64,000 bases of DNA from Gordonia sp. ABSL11-1 (GTDB lineage Bacteria; Actinomycetota; Actinomycetes; Mycobacteriales; Mycobacteriaceae): assembly GCF_030315685.1 (NCBI RefSeq), contig NZ_JASXSI010000009.1:1-64000 (forward strand), written 5' to 3'. The position numbers and the translations under genes were made by a program. The notes below the pieces were generated by a model. The model was not told the DNA's origin. It saw nothing but the letters and a program-made list of their open reading frames with translations, and searched no databases. Positions 37,532 through 46,748 of this stretch are shown one piece after another (the first letter of the stretch is position 1; the number at the start of each line of letters is the position of its first letter).

Positions 37532-38227
37532 TCAGCGACTGACCTGATGTCCGCTCAGCAGAGCCCGCAACCGGATCGCGGCGGCGGTGGGGTCGTCGGC
37601 GGCGGTGATCGCGCGGACGACGACGGCCCGCCGTGCACCGGCCGCCGCCACCTCGGGCATCCGGTCGGCGTCGATCCCACCGATCGCGAACCACGGTGTC
37701 CTCGCGCCCGCCGCGGCAGTCGCTCGTACCAGGTCGAGCCCGGGTGCGCTCCGGCCCGGTTTGGTCGGCGTCGGCCAGCAGGGGCCGACGCAGAAGTAGT
37801 CGAGTTCGTCGTCGGCGACGGCGACGGCCATCTGCTCGACGTCGTGGGTGGACTGTCCGATCAGGATCTCGGGCCCGACGATCTGTCGTGCCTGCGCAGC
37901 GGACAGATCCCCCTGCCCGACGTGCAGCACGTCGGCGTCGGCGAGGGTCGAGATATCGGCGCGGTCATTGACGGCGAGCAGGGCACCGCGGTCCTGTGTC
38001 ACCGCGCGCAGTCGCGCCAGGATCTCCAGCTCTTCACGTGCCTCGAGCGTTCCGAAGCGTGACTCGCCGACCGACCCCTTGTCGCGAAGTTGCACGAGGT
38101 CGACGCCACCGTCGACGGCCGCCGCGACGAAGTCGATCAGGTCGCCGCGCTCGCGACGGGCATCGGTGCACAGATACAACCGCGAGTTCTCGAGGCGGTC
38201 GGTGCGCAGGCGTCGCGAGGTGGTCAC
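37532..38227 (-). CDS. thiE: Thiamine-phosphate synthase ThiE
   Basis: Joins the thiazole phosphate and HMP-pyrophosphate moieties to thiamine monophosphate. 231 residues with [53 protein letters not shown] and WFAIGGI, the classical ThiE blocks, in the cytoplasm. The GTG start at 38227 lies 7 nt after a TACCGT -10-like hexamer, i.e. a leaderless message, while the divergent thiO-S-G message has a riboswitch. Same order as Rv0414c/Rv0415 of M. tuberculosis. Confidence 0.95.
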   Translation of the reverse strand: MTTSRRLRTDRLENSRLYLCTDARRERGDLIDFVAAAVDGGVDLVQLRDKGSVGESRFGTLEAREELEILARLRAVTQDRGALLAVNDRADISTLADADVLHVGQGDLSAAQARQIVGPEILIGQSTHDVEQMAVAVADDELDYFCVGPCWPTPTKPGRSAPGLDLVRATAAAGARTPWFAIGGIDADRMPEVAAAGARRAVVVRAITAADDPTAAAIRLRALLSGHQVSR

Positions 38228-38234
38228 GCGGGCA

Positions 38235-38244
38235 ACGGTAGGCT
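38235..38244. promoter_or_regulatory. Overlapping divergent -10 elements for thiE and thiO
   Basis: TACCGT on the minus strand (38240-38235) serves thiE, and TAGGCT on the plus strand (38239-38244) would start the thiO leader near 38251. The two hexamers share two base pairs, so RNA polymerase could not bind both at once. Confidence 0.5.
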
Positions 38245-38257
38245 AGCGGTGCAACGA

Positions 38258-38348
38258 CACGGGAGTCCGGGGGTACGCCGGGCTGAGAGTGCGGGACGAA
38301 CCCCTGCTGACCGTTTGACCTGATCCGGGTAATGCCGGCGAAGGAAGG
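38258..38348 (+). ncRNA. TPP riboswitch (thi-box)
   Basis: GGGCTGAGAG (about 38280-38289), TGACCTGATCCGGGTAATGCC (38317-38337, core ACCTGAT ... GGTAATGCC) and GCGAAGGAAG are the conserved pyrimidine- and pyrophosphate-sensing parts of the TPP riboswitch. The 3' end of the aptamer runs into GGAAGGAGG, the ribosome site of thiO, so thiamine pyrophosphate should block translation start. It controls thiO-thiS-thiG. Confidence 0.95.
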
Positions 38349-38358
38349 AGGTCATCGG

Positions 38359-39473
38359 ATGACCCACTCTCCGAATCACACCGATTCGCCGAATCACACC
38401 GGTGGTGCCCCGCGATCGCTGGCCGTCGTCGGCGGGGGCGTCATCGGCCTGACATGCGCGCTCGCCGCCCTCGACGCGGGCCGCCCCGTCCACGTGTACG
38501 ACGCCGGGGCCGATGGTCGTGCCGCCTGGGTGGCCGCCGGGATGCTGGGGTCGCTCGCCGAAGGACACCCCGGTGAGGACGAACTCCTGCGCCTCTCCGT
38601 CGCATCGGTCCGCCGCTGGCGGGTCCTCATCGCCCGACTCGGTGATCCCGCTGTCCTGGCGGCCGCGGATTCGCTGTTCGTGGCGGCATCGTCGACGGAT
38701 GCCGAACATTTGGCGACCCTCGCCGAGTTCGTCTGGGCCCGACAACCGCGGGCCACCGACGACCTACGGCGTGTCGACCTCGCCGAGATCCGACGGCTCG
38801 AGCCGACGCTGAGTTCGCGGATGCACAGCGGATTTCTCGCCGTCGGCGAAGGGGCCGTCGACAACCGGCGTCTGCTGACCCGACTGCGTGACGCGTTCGT
38901 CGCCGGCGGTGGGCAGATCGTCGAGGAGCGTGTCGACGACCTCGCCGGGCTCGACGTCGACGATGTGCTCGTCGCGGCCGGCCTCGGAACCCGCGCGCTG
39001 CTCCCGGAGATCGAGCTGCACGCGGCGAAGGGCGAGATCCTGCGGCTGCACCGGACGCGATGGTCGGTGCCCGGGCCGGAGCGGGTGATCCGCGCGCGCG
39101 TGCACGGGCGATCGGTGTACCTCGTGCCGCGACACGACGGGATCGTCGTCGGCGCAACACAATATGAGCCGTACGACGAACAGAGCGTCGCCCCGGAGGT
39201 CGGCGGCGTCACCGACCTGCTCGCCGACGCGTCAGAACTGATGCCGGGCATCCGGACCTACGAACTCACCGAGGCGGGTGCGGGACTGCGCCCGTGCACG
39301 GCGGACGGGCTGCCGATCATCCGACGCGTCGACGAACGGGTCGTCGTCGCCACCGGCCACGGACGCAACGGAATCCTGTTGGCACCGTACACCGCCGACA
39401 CGGTGATGGCCGTACTGGATGGGGCCACAACCGACCACGACCAGGTGGCTGCATCCACCGGAGGAGTGAAACG

Positions 39474-39477
<4 letters not shown>
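38359..39477 (+). CDS. thiO: Glycine oxidase ThiO
   Basis: FAD enzyme that oxidises glycine to iminoglycine for thiazole synthesis. 372 residues; the dinucleotide motif SLAVVGGGVIGLTCALAALDAG starts at about 19, AAWVAAGML and HGRNGILLAPYTADTV near the C-terminus are DAO-family signatures. Odd tandem SPNHTDSPNHTGG near the N-terminus. ATG at 38359, 7 nt after the AAGGAGG that closes the riboswitch; an in-frame ATG at 38332 lies inside the aptamer and is rejected. Overlaps thiS by 4 nt. Confidence 0.95.
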
Positions 39478-40452
<975 letters not shown>

Positions 40453-40482
40453 TCGGCCCTGTTGATCGCCCCTGTTGATCGA

Positions 40483-40518
40483 CCCTTCGTTACGCTCGCG
40501 GGCTCGCTCCTCAGGGAT
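40483..40518. repeat. Intergenic repeat, minus orientation of the GAGGAGCGAGC family
   Basis: CCCTTCG...TACGCTCGCGGGCTCGCTCCTCAGGGAT (40483-40518) is the reverse-complement form of the repeats at 30916, 56504 and 63028. The rest of the 257-nt gap (40453-40709) holds short direct repeats (CCTGTTGATCG twice; CTTGCTGCGCGAC twice) and no gene. Confidence 0.65.
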
Positions 40519-40709
40519 CGGATCTCGCCGACTGTGCCCAGGATTTCGGCGATCGTGCCCGGGATTCCATCGATCGTGTTCTCGTGGACCCGGTCGGCGA
40601 AAAGTTGGACACGGTCGGCGGTGGGTCTCTTGCTGCGCGACGCGGGGTGTCTTGCTGCGCGACACAGGGCGCTACGGGACGGCAGGCGCGTTGTCGACCA
40701 ACTCGTGGG

Positions 40710-41480
40710 TCACCCCGTAGGCCGTGCGCATTCCGCGTCATCTCGACATCGCGAGATCGCGAGATCGCGAGATCGATAACCCCTGCGCGACAATCTCTCC
40801 CGGCCTCCGCCGACGATCATGCGCGCCCGCCCGGCCGCCGCCGTCATCGGCCCGGCGGCGCGGATGCCGTGCTTGAGGTGGGTGTCCGGGATGTGTAACG
40901 CGTCTGCGTCGTCGTCGGAGAGTCGGACACCCAAGGTGTGCATGGCGTCGAGGGCGATGTGGCCGAACTCGGCCATGGTGAACGCCATGTAGGGCTGCGG
41001 GATGGGCACGCCCCACGCCGCCTCGTCCCACGTACCGAGCTGATACATGCCACGCCGGACGTGGGCATGGATCAACCTGACTCGCACGGTGTAGGCGAAT
41101 CCACCGCCGTCCCGACGCATCCCGCCCGGCGTGATCACCTGGCGCAGCCACTCGCCGACCTCGACCGATCGGATCGCCGGCATCGAGGCGTAGCGGCCGG
41201 TCAGCACCAGCGGCTTCCCGGCGATGTTGTTGCCGGCCCCGCGGAGCAGCGATGCCGCGCCGAGCGCGATGCCGAAGGCGGCGGTATGTCGGATCAGGGC
41301 GTCGGCGGCGCGGTCGAGCCGGGCGTGGTCGCCCCAGTCGGGTTCGGCGTCGAGGAACGCGAACAGGTTGCGCAGCGATGCGGGGGCGTCGTCGGCGTCG
41401 TCGGCAGCACCGTGACGGGCACGGGCACGGTCGACGTTCACCAGTTCTTTCGGGGGCGCGAGATCCACGAGTTCAGTCAA
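40710..41480 (-). CDS. Oxygenase MpaB-like (DUF2236) protein, probably 3'-truncated
   Basis: 256 residues. The first ~200 residues fit the MpaB/DUF2236 family of haem-type oxygenases (AFGIALGAASLLRG...GRYASMPAIRSVEVGEWLRQVI...YTVRVRLIHAHVRRGM, WGVPIPQPYMAFTMAEFGHIALDAMHTLGVRLSDDDADAL), including the R-x3-H-type element. After ADAL one expects a conserved membrane-associated helix pair, but the frame runs into basic residues read through a GCGAGATC microsatellite (RSRDLAISRC). I read this as a lost C-terminus. The start is a weak TTG at 41480. Divergent from a broken TetR gene. Confidence 0.6.
   Translation of the reverse strand: MTELVDLAPPKELVNVDRARARHGAADDADDAPASLRNLFAFLDAEPDWGDHARLDRAADALIRHTAAFGIALGAASLLRGAGNNIAGKPLVLTGRYASMPAIRSVEVGEWLRQVITPGGMRRDGGGFAYTVRVRLIHAHVRRGMYQLGTWDEAAWGVPIPQPYMAFTMAEFGHIALDAMHTLGVRLSDDDADALHIPDTHLKHGIRAAGPMTAAAGRARMIVGGGRERLSRRGYRSRDLAISRCRDDAECARPTG
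40751..40774. repeat. 8-bp tandem repeat GCGAGATC x3
   Basis: Three head-to-tail copies of GCGAGATC at 40751-40774 lie inside the 3' end of the MpaB-like frame, where the protein stops resembling its family. Confidence 0.85.
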
Positions 41481-41512
41481 ACACGAGGATTCCTCACTTC
41501 CTGTTCACTTTC

Positions 41513-41698
41513 ATGACAGGCCCCATTCGCCGTCCCACGCGTGGGTCGGTCCGCGCGCGACCGCAGCAGAAACGCAGCGCTGAGATGCGACGACACCTGC
41601 TCTCCGAGACTGTCGAGCTCCTGCGCCGACGACCCGGTGTCCGTCTCCGACGACAGCCCAGCTCGCGGACGGCGCTGGCCGCGCTCGTTCCCGGTTGA
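41513..41698 (+). pseudogene. Remnant of a TetR-family regulator, divergent from the MpaB-like gene
   Basis: The ATG at 41513 opens a 61-codon frame. PQQKRSAEMRRHLLSETVELL is a typical TetR N-terminus, but the helix-turn-helix should follow and instead the frame turns to LRRRPGVRLRRQPSSRTALAALVPG and stops. In the next frame, from about 41640 on, TTAQLADGAGRARSRLS-like residues resemble the missing recognition helix, suggesting a frameshift plus decay. A TetR beside an MpaB-like gene is a common pairing. No gene is visible in the rest of 41481-41759. Confidence 0.5.
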
Positions 41699-41759
41699 GC
41701 CGCGACGGCCCACCCACGCCGACGGCTCACACGGACCCGGGCCATGCCCGGAGGGAAGG

Positions 41760-42050
41760 TCAGCCGAGGTCGACCCGCCACAACTGTGTCCGCGCCACGC
41801 ACGCGTCGCGCCGGTCGGTCACCGCCGTCCGACGCGGATCGCTCATGTAGGCGTCGAACCCCGCGTCCTCGTCGAACGAGATGAGCTGCGTCTCGAGCGG
41901 TTGTGATCCATCGGTGTCGACGCTGCGCGCCCGGGTCACGACGCGGCCACCGTGGTCGTCGAGCAGCCGGAGGACGTCGTCCTCGTAGGCGTGGAGTTCC
42001 GCCTCCCGCCCGGCCACGGGCCACAGCAGTACGGCAAAGGTGACCGACAC
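41760..42050 (-). CDS. Small DUF1330-like / dimeric-barrel protein
   Basis: 96 residues: VTFAVLLWPVAGREAELHAYEDDVLRLLDDHGGRVVTRARSVDTDGSQPLETQLISFDEDAGFDAYMSDPRRTAV has the beta-alpha-beta pattern of ferredoxin-like dimeric barrels (antibiotic-biosynthesis monooxygenase or DUF1330 type). Role unknown. GTG at 42050 sits 7 nt after a TAGCGT -10-like hexamer on the minus strand, so a leaderless message is likely. The frame is open to 42359, but that lies over the ABC gene. Confidence 0.65.
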   Translation of the reverse strand: MSVTFAVLLWPVAGREAELHAYEDDVLRLLDDHGGRVVTRARSVDTDGSQPLETQLISFDEDAGFDAYMSDPRRTAVTDRRDACVARTQLWRVDLG

Positions 42051-42104
42051 GCGGCCAACGCTACCCACTCGGCGTGTTCGCCGCGTCTGTCTATGGTCGA
42101 GGGT

Positions 42105-43139
42105 GTGCTGAGAGTCGAGAACCTGACCAAGGTCTTCGGGCAGGTACGTGCCGTCGACGACCTCACCTTCGAGGTCCGACCCGGTTTCGTGACCGGATTC
42201 CTCGGACCCAACGGTGCCGGTAAGTCGACGACGATGCGGATGATGCTCGGGTTGGACCGGCCGACCGCGGGGACGGCGACGATCAACGGCAGCCCTTACC
42301 GCGACCTCGACCACCCGCTGCGGCAGGTCGGTGCATTGCTCGATGCCGGCTGGATACATCCGAATCGCAGTGCCCGGTCACATCTCCGATGGATGGCCGC
42401 CTCCAACGGTCTACCGACCCGGCGCGTCGACGAGGTGCTCGACCTCGTCGGTCTCGGTTCGGTCGCGTCGAAGAAGGCCGGCGGGTTCTCGCTCGGCATG
42501 AAGCAACGCCTCGGCCTGGCCGGTGCCCTGCTCGGTGACCCGCACACGCTGCTGTTCGACGAGCCGGTCAACGGCCTCGATCCCGAGGGGATCGTCTGGA
42601 TTCGCGGGTTCATGAAGCACCTGGCGGCCGAGGGACGCACGGTCCTGGTGTCCAGTCACCTGCTCGCCGAGATGTCGTTGACCGCCGACCATCTCGTCGT
42701 CATCGGACAGGGACGCCTGATCGCCGACTGCTCGGTCAGCGACTTCACCGGGCAGGCCGCACGCAGTGTCCGCGTGCGCAGTCCGCGACTGCCGGATCTG
42801 CATCGGTTGCTCGCGGAATCCGGGCTCGTCGTCACCGTGGGATCGGCCGCCGACGGACAGCCGTTCCTGTCGATCGCCGACGTCTCCACCGAACAGGTCG
42901 GCGACATGGCCGGGCATGCCGGGATCGTGCTGCACGAGTTGACCACGACGAGTGCCTCGTTGGAGGAGGTGTTCATGTCGATGACCGCGGGTGCCGTGCA
43001 GTATCAGGGCGGCGCTCCCGGGGCCCATCCGGCGGGAACGCACCCCCCGTCGTCGACTCCGTTCCCGCCGAATCCCCAGACCCCGAATCCCCAGAGCAGC
43101 CCGAATCCGCACACCCCGATGCCGGAGGGACCGCGATGA
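42105..43139 (+). CDS. ABC transporter ATP-binding protein with a Pro-rich tail
   Basis: 344 residues. LRVENLTKVFGQVRAVDDLTFEV, Walker A GPNGAGKST (34-42), signature FSLGMKQRL, Walker B HTLLFDEPVNGLDPEG, H-loop SSHLLAEM: the DrrA/CcmA-type half of an exporter. Residues from about 302 on form a low-complexity Pro/Asn/Ser tail (TPFPPNPQTPNPQSSPNPHTP). Start GTG at 42105, 7 nt after TATGGT (42092-42097), so leaderless; ATG 42093 is possible. Overlaps the permease gene by 4 nt. Substrate unknown. Confidence 0.9.
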   Translation: MLRVENLTKVFGQVRAVDDLTFEVRPGFVTGFLGPNGAGKSTTMRMMLGLDRPTAGTATINGSPYRDLDHPLRQVGALLDAGWIHPNRSARSHLRWMAASNGLPTRRVDEVLDLVGLGSVASKKAGGFSLGMKQRLGLAGALLGDPHTLLFDEPVNGLDPEGIVWIRGFMKHLAAEGRTVLVSSHLLAEMSLTADHLVVIGQGRLIADCSVSDFTGQAARSVRVRSPRLPDLHRLLAESGLVVTVGSAADGQPFLSIADVSTEQVGDMAGHAGIVLHELTTTSASLEEVFMSMTAGAVQYQGGAPGAHPAGTHPPSSTPFPPNPQTPNPQSSPNPHTPMPEGPR

Positions 43140-43888
43140 TCACCGCGATGAACGCCGAACGCATCAAACTGACCTCGACCCGGTCTCCGTACTGGTGTGT
43201 GGGGATCGTCGCCCTGCTGGCCATCGGTGTCGCGGTGCTGACCGGCGCGACCGTCAATGGTCCGCTGGCGCCGACACCGCTCGAGTCGGCGTGGACCGCA
43301 CTCGTCGGACTCAACTCCTTCGGCGTGCTGGTGCTGATGATCATGGCGGTCCTCGCAGTGACCAGCGAGTACCGGTTCGGCACCATCCGCACCACGTTCC
43401 AGGCAATCCCACGCCGGTCCACGGTCCTGCTCGCCAAGGCGAGCGTGTTCGGGGTCCTTGCCTTCGTGGTCACGCTCGTCCTGGCCATCGTCGGAGTGGT
43501 GCTGGCCAAGGCGTTCTCCGGCTCGACGGGCGGCATCGAACTCGGCGACAGCGGGGTGCTGCGGCAGATCTGGGGCACCCCGGTCATCGCTGCGCTGTAT
43601 GTGCTGATCGGGCTCGGTGTCGGTGCGATCGTCCGGCACACGGCCGGTGCCATCGTCATCGTGCTGATCTGGAATCTCGCGGTCGAGTCGATCCTGTCGA
43701 TCCTGCCGAAGGTGGGGGAGCACATCGCACCATTCCTCCCGTTCGCGAACGGCAGCCGTTTTCTCAACGGTTCGCTCGACGACACCGGATATCACTGGAA
43801 CGCTTACGGATCGCTGATCTACTTCGCCGTGTTCGCGGTCGTCGTTTTTGTGGTCGGCATCCTGGTGACCGACCGCCGCGACGCCTGA
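43136..43888 (+). CDS. ABC transporter permease (ABC-2 type)
   Basis: 250 residues, six hydrophobic helices (about 22-40, 55-76, 103-128, 148-167, 172-190, 224-245) and the pattern MNAERIKLTSTRSPYW at the N-terminus common in ABC-2 permeases of actinobacteria. TSEYRFGTIRTTFQAIPRR is the conserved cytoplasmic loop. Works with the ATPase encoded just upstream (ATGA overlap). Confidence 0.9.
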   Translation: MITAMNAERIKLTSTRSPYWCVGIVALLAIGVAVLTGATVNGPLAPTPLESAWTALVGLNSFGVLVLMIMAVLAVTSEYRFGTIRTTFQAIPRRSTVLLAKASVFGVLAFVVTLVLAIVGVVLAKAFSGSTGGIELGDSGVLRQIWGTPVIAALYVLIGLGVGAIVRHTAGAIVIVLIWNLAVESILSILPKVGEHIAPFLPFANGSRFLNGSLDDTGYHWNAYGSLIYFAVFAVVVFVVGILVTDRRDA

Positions 43889-43983
43889 CCTCCCTCATCC
43901 CGCTCCCTGCGCCGCAGACGTAGCGCACATCGTCGTCAGGCGCCGGTTCCCGCTACGCCTGTCGGGTCCCGGCGGGTCAGGAC

Positions 43984-43989
43984 TAAAAT
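43984..43989 (+). promoter_or_regulatory. -10 element before the LuxR-type regulator
   Basis: TAAAAT is a near-perfect -10 in an otherwise GC-rich stretch and ends 8 nt before the ATG at 43998, so the message would be leaderless. Confidence 0.6.
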
Positions 43990-43997
43990 CTGCAGCC

Positions 43998-46616
43998 ATG
44001 TCCCCGAACTGGCCTCTGGTCGAGCGCGAGAAGGAATTCCGCATCATCCGTGCCGCTCTGCGCGGGGAGACGGCCGCATGCGGTGTCGTGCTGACGGGTG
44101 ACTCGGGAGTCGGCAAGACGACGCTCGCCCGCCACGTCACCGCCGCCCTCGACGGTGGCGTGCGCTGGGTGGCCGGAACCGAGTCGGCGCGCAGCATCCC
44201 GCTCGGCGTGTTCGCGCACCTCGTCGGTCCCGCCACCACCAGCGATCCGCTCACCTATCTCGCCGCAGCGCGCGAATCACTGCTCGCCGACGGCAATATC
44301 GTCATCGGGGTCGACGACGCCCACCTGCTCGACGAATTGTCGGCGACGTTGCTGCATCAGCTCGCCATCGACCGTGCGGTGCACATCGTCGCGACCGTCC
44401 GCAGCGGGGAGACCGTCCCCGACGCCGTGACATCGCTGTGGAAGGACAACCACCTCACGCGGATCACGTTGTCGCCGTTTACCAAACATCAGAGTGTCGA
44501 ACTGATCGAAACGGTGCTCGGCGGCCAGCTGGAAGGTCTGTCGGCCGACCTGATGTGGGAGGCGTCCGGCGGCAACGCCCTGTTCCTGAGGCACCTTGTC
44601 GAGGGCGCGCGCCAGGCTGACACCCTGCGTCAGGTCAACGGGGTCTGGCAGCTGCGGGGCCGCGCCGCGATCACCTCTGAGCTCGCCTCGTTGCTGGAGA
44701 GCCGGATCGAGCAGCTCGACGACTCGGTCCTGACGGTGCTCAAGTACCTGGCGCTGTGCGAGCCGCTCGACATCGACATCCTGGCCGACCTCGCCGGCGA
44801 GGAAGCGGTCGAGGAGGCCGAGATCGCCGGGCTCGTCCGCATCCTGCGCGACGGCCGACGACTGAACGTCCAGTACAACCATCCGCTGTTCGGCGAGGTC
44901 ATCCGGCACCGGCTCGGCCTGGCGTCGTCACGCCGACTCCGCGGCAGCCTCGTCAAGGCCCTGCAGTCGCGGGGCACCGACACCGCCGCCGAACGCATCC
45001 GGCTCGCCGACCTCGCACTCGAGAGCGACGTCGCGATCGACGCGGACCTGATGAGTGCCGCAGCCCGCGACGCACTCGGCTTCGCCAACGCCCCGCTCGG
45101 GGAGCGGTTCGCCCGTGCCGCGCTCGCCGAGGGCAACGGCGGTCTCGGCGCCGCGGAGCCGTTGGCGCGATCACTGATGTGGCAGGGCAACGCCACCGAG
45201 GCCGATCGGGTGCTGGCCGGTTTCCGTCCCGACGACCTCAGCGACATCGAGCTGATCTATTGGGGCGGAATACGTTTCGCAACCGTATTCTGGGCACTCG
45301 GCGATGCCGGTCGCGCCGACGACATCCTATCGATGCTCCGGGAGAAGGTCACCGATCCCAATCTGGCGTTGGTGGTGAAGGGTTTCGCGGCGGCGTGCGC
45401 GATCTTCGAGAACTGCGTCGATGACGCCATCGCGCTGTCGGATGAGGTGCTCGACTCGCCGAATCCGTCGCCGTGGGCCGTGGAGTGGGCGGTCTTCGGC
45501 GGAAGTCTCGCGCGCGCACTGACCGGGCGAGGGCACGAGGTCGCGGACCTCGCATCGCGGGCCCGGGTCGCCGAGACGGTCACCGACGGCCTGCTGCGCT
45601 TCCCGGCGGGGCTCGGTGAGATCCTCGCGCTCACCCTCACCGGACAACTGGACGAGGCAGCATCGCGTGCGAATCGGTACGTCGAGTTCTCGAACATCGG
45701 GCAGTATCTCGGCTGGGCCATGGCGGGCATCCTGGTGTCGGTCGTCGATCTGGCCCGCGGCGACAGCGCTGCCGTCGCACGGCAGATGGAGCAGACGCTC
45801 GCAACCCTCGACAGCGGCAGCGGCGAGGCCGAGTCATGGAATTATCCGGCGATGTTCTACCTGGTACAGGCGCTGTCGGCGGCCGGTCGCACCGACGACG
45901 CCGAGCGGGCCCTGCGGACCGCCGACGAGCGGTTCGGCCCCCACATCGCGGTGTTCGGCCCGATGCTGACGATCGCGCGTTCCTGGCAGCAGGCCTCCGC
46001 CGGGACGGTGTCGCTCGCGCTGGAGACCGCGCGCGCCGCCGCCACGGAGGCGGGCCGTACGCGTCAGTTCGCGATCGAGGCCGAGGCGCTGCACACCGCC
46101 GCCCGCTTCGGTGACAGCACCGTCGCCGAACGGTTACGGGAGTTGTCGGGCTTCCTGGACGGACCGCTTGCCGGCCTGTACGCGCGGCACGCCGAGGCCC
46201 TCGCCGCCGGCGACGCCGTCGAGTTGGATCTGTGCGCGGGCGCGTTGGAAGCGCTCGGGTTCCGGTTGTCGGCGGCCGACGCGGCAGCGCAGGCGAGTGT
46301 TCTGCACGAGGCGGCCGGCTCACGGGCGGCGACGGTCGCCTCGGCCGCTGTCGCGAACCGGCTGTCCGCCGACTGCGGGGGTCTGCGGACCCCGGCGCTC
46401 GTAGAGGCCGCACAACCACTTCCGCTGACCTCGCGTGAACGAGAGATCGCCAACCTCGTCGCGGCGGGCCTGTCCAACAAGGAGATCGCGCAGCGACTCA
46501 CCGTGTCGGTGCGTACCGTCGAGGGTCACATCTACCGGGCGTGCACCAAGCTCGACGTCACCGACCGCTCCGAGATCGCCGCGCTGCTGCGACGCTCCGA
46601 CGCCGGCGACGCCTGA
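43998..46616 (+). CDS. Large LuxR-family (LAL-type) ATPase regulator
   Basis: 872 residues. N-terminal AAA/NACHT-like ATPase with Walker A GDSGVGKTT (34-42) and Walker B NIVIGVDDAHLL (about 97-108); a long central helical/TPR-like region (about 300-790); C-terminal LuxR helix-turn-helix LTSREREIANLVAAGLSNKEIAQRLTVSVRTVEGHIYRACTKLDVTDRSEIAALL (about 812-866). This is the MalT/LAL architecture, where inducer and ATP drive DNA binding. Target genes are unknown; the acyltransferase operon starts 132 nt downstream on the same strand. Confidence 0.92.
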   Translation: MSPNWPLVEREKEFRIIRAALRGETAACGVVLTGDSGVGKTTLARHVTAALDGGVRWVAGTESARSIPLGVFAHLVGPATTSDPLTYLAAARESLLADGNIVIGVDDAHLLDELSATLLHQLAIDRAVHIVATVRSGETVPDAVTSLWKDNHLTRITLSPFTKHQSVELIETVLGGQLEGLSADLMWEASGGNALFLRHLVEGARQADTLRQVNGVWQLRGRAAITSELASLLESRIEQLDDSVLTVLKYLALCEPLDIDILADLAGEEAVEEAEIAGLVRILRDGRRLNVQYNHPLFGEVIRHRLGLASSRRLRGSLVKALQSRGTDTAAERIRLADLALESDVAIDADLMSAAARDALGFANAPLGERFARAALAEGNGGLGAAEPLARSLMWQGNATEADRVLAGFRPDDLSDIELIYWGGIRFATVFWALGDAGRADDILSMLREKVTDPNLALVVKGFAAACAIFENCVDDAIALSDEVLDSPNPSPWAVEWAVFGGSLARALTGRGHEVADLASRARVAETVTDGLLRFPAGLGEILALTLTGQLDEAASRANRYVEFSNIGQYLGWAMAGILVSVVDLARGDSAAVARQMEQTLATLDSGSGEAESWNYPAMFYLVQALSAAGRTDDAERALRTADERFGPHIAVFGPMLTIARSWQQASAGTVSLALETARAAATEAGRTRQFAIEAEALHTAARFGDSTVAERLRELSGFLDGPLAGLYARHAEALAAGDAVELDLCAGALEALGFRLSAADAAAQASVLHEAAGSRAATVASAAVANRLSADCGGLRTPALVEAAQPLPLTSREREIANLVAAGLSNKEIAQRLTVSVRTVEGHIYRACTKLDVTDRSEIAALLRRSDAGDA

Positions 46617-46685
46617 ACAGACCTCTCTCGCCGAATCCGCCTCGCCCGGCGGGTCCGTCGCGCGACAATGACCGTGCCGTGCACG

Positions 46686-46706
46686 CGGCCGCCGACGTGG
46701 CGGCCG
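46686..46706. other. GC hairpin between the LuxR-type gene and plsB
   Basis: CGGCCGCC (46686-46693) and GGCGGCCG (46699-46706) form an 8-bp stem with loop GACGT. It may terminate the regulator message or sit in the plsB leader; no T-tract follows. Confidence 0.4.
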
Positions 46707-46748
46707 GGCGCAGACGTCGGGGGCCGGGGAACGTGAGAGGCGGTTGCA

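Noticed and set aside
38332-38358. Starting thiO at the ATG at 38332
   Set aside because: That ATG lies within the conserved 3' part of the TPP riboswitch.
40453-40709. Small coding frames in the gap after thiG
   Set aside because: The region is made of repeats (GTTGATCG, TTGCTGCGCGAC) and no frame has motifs or a ribosome site.
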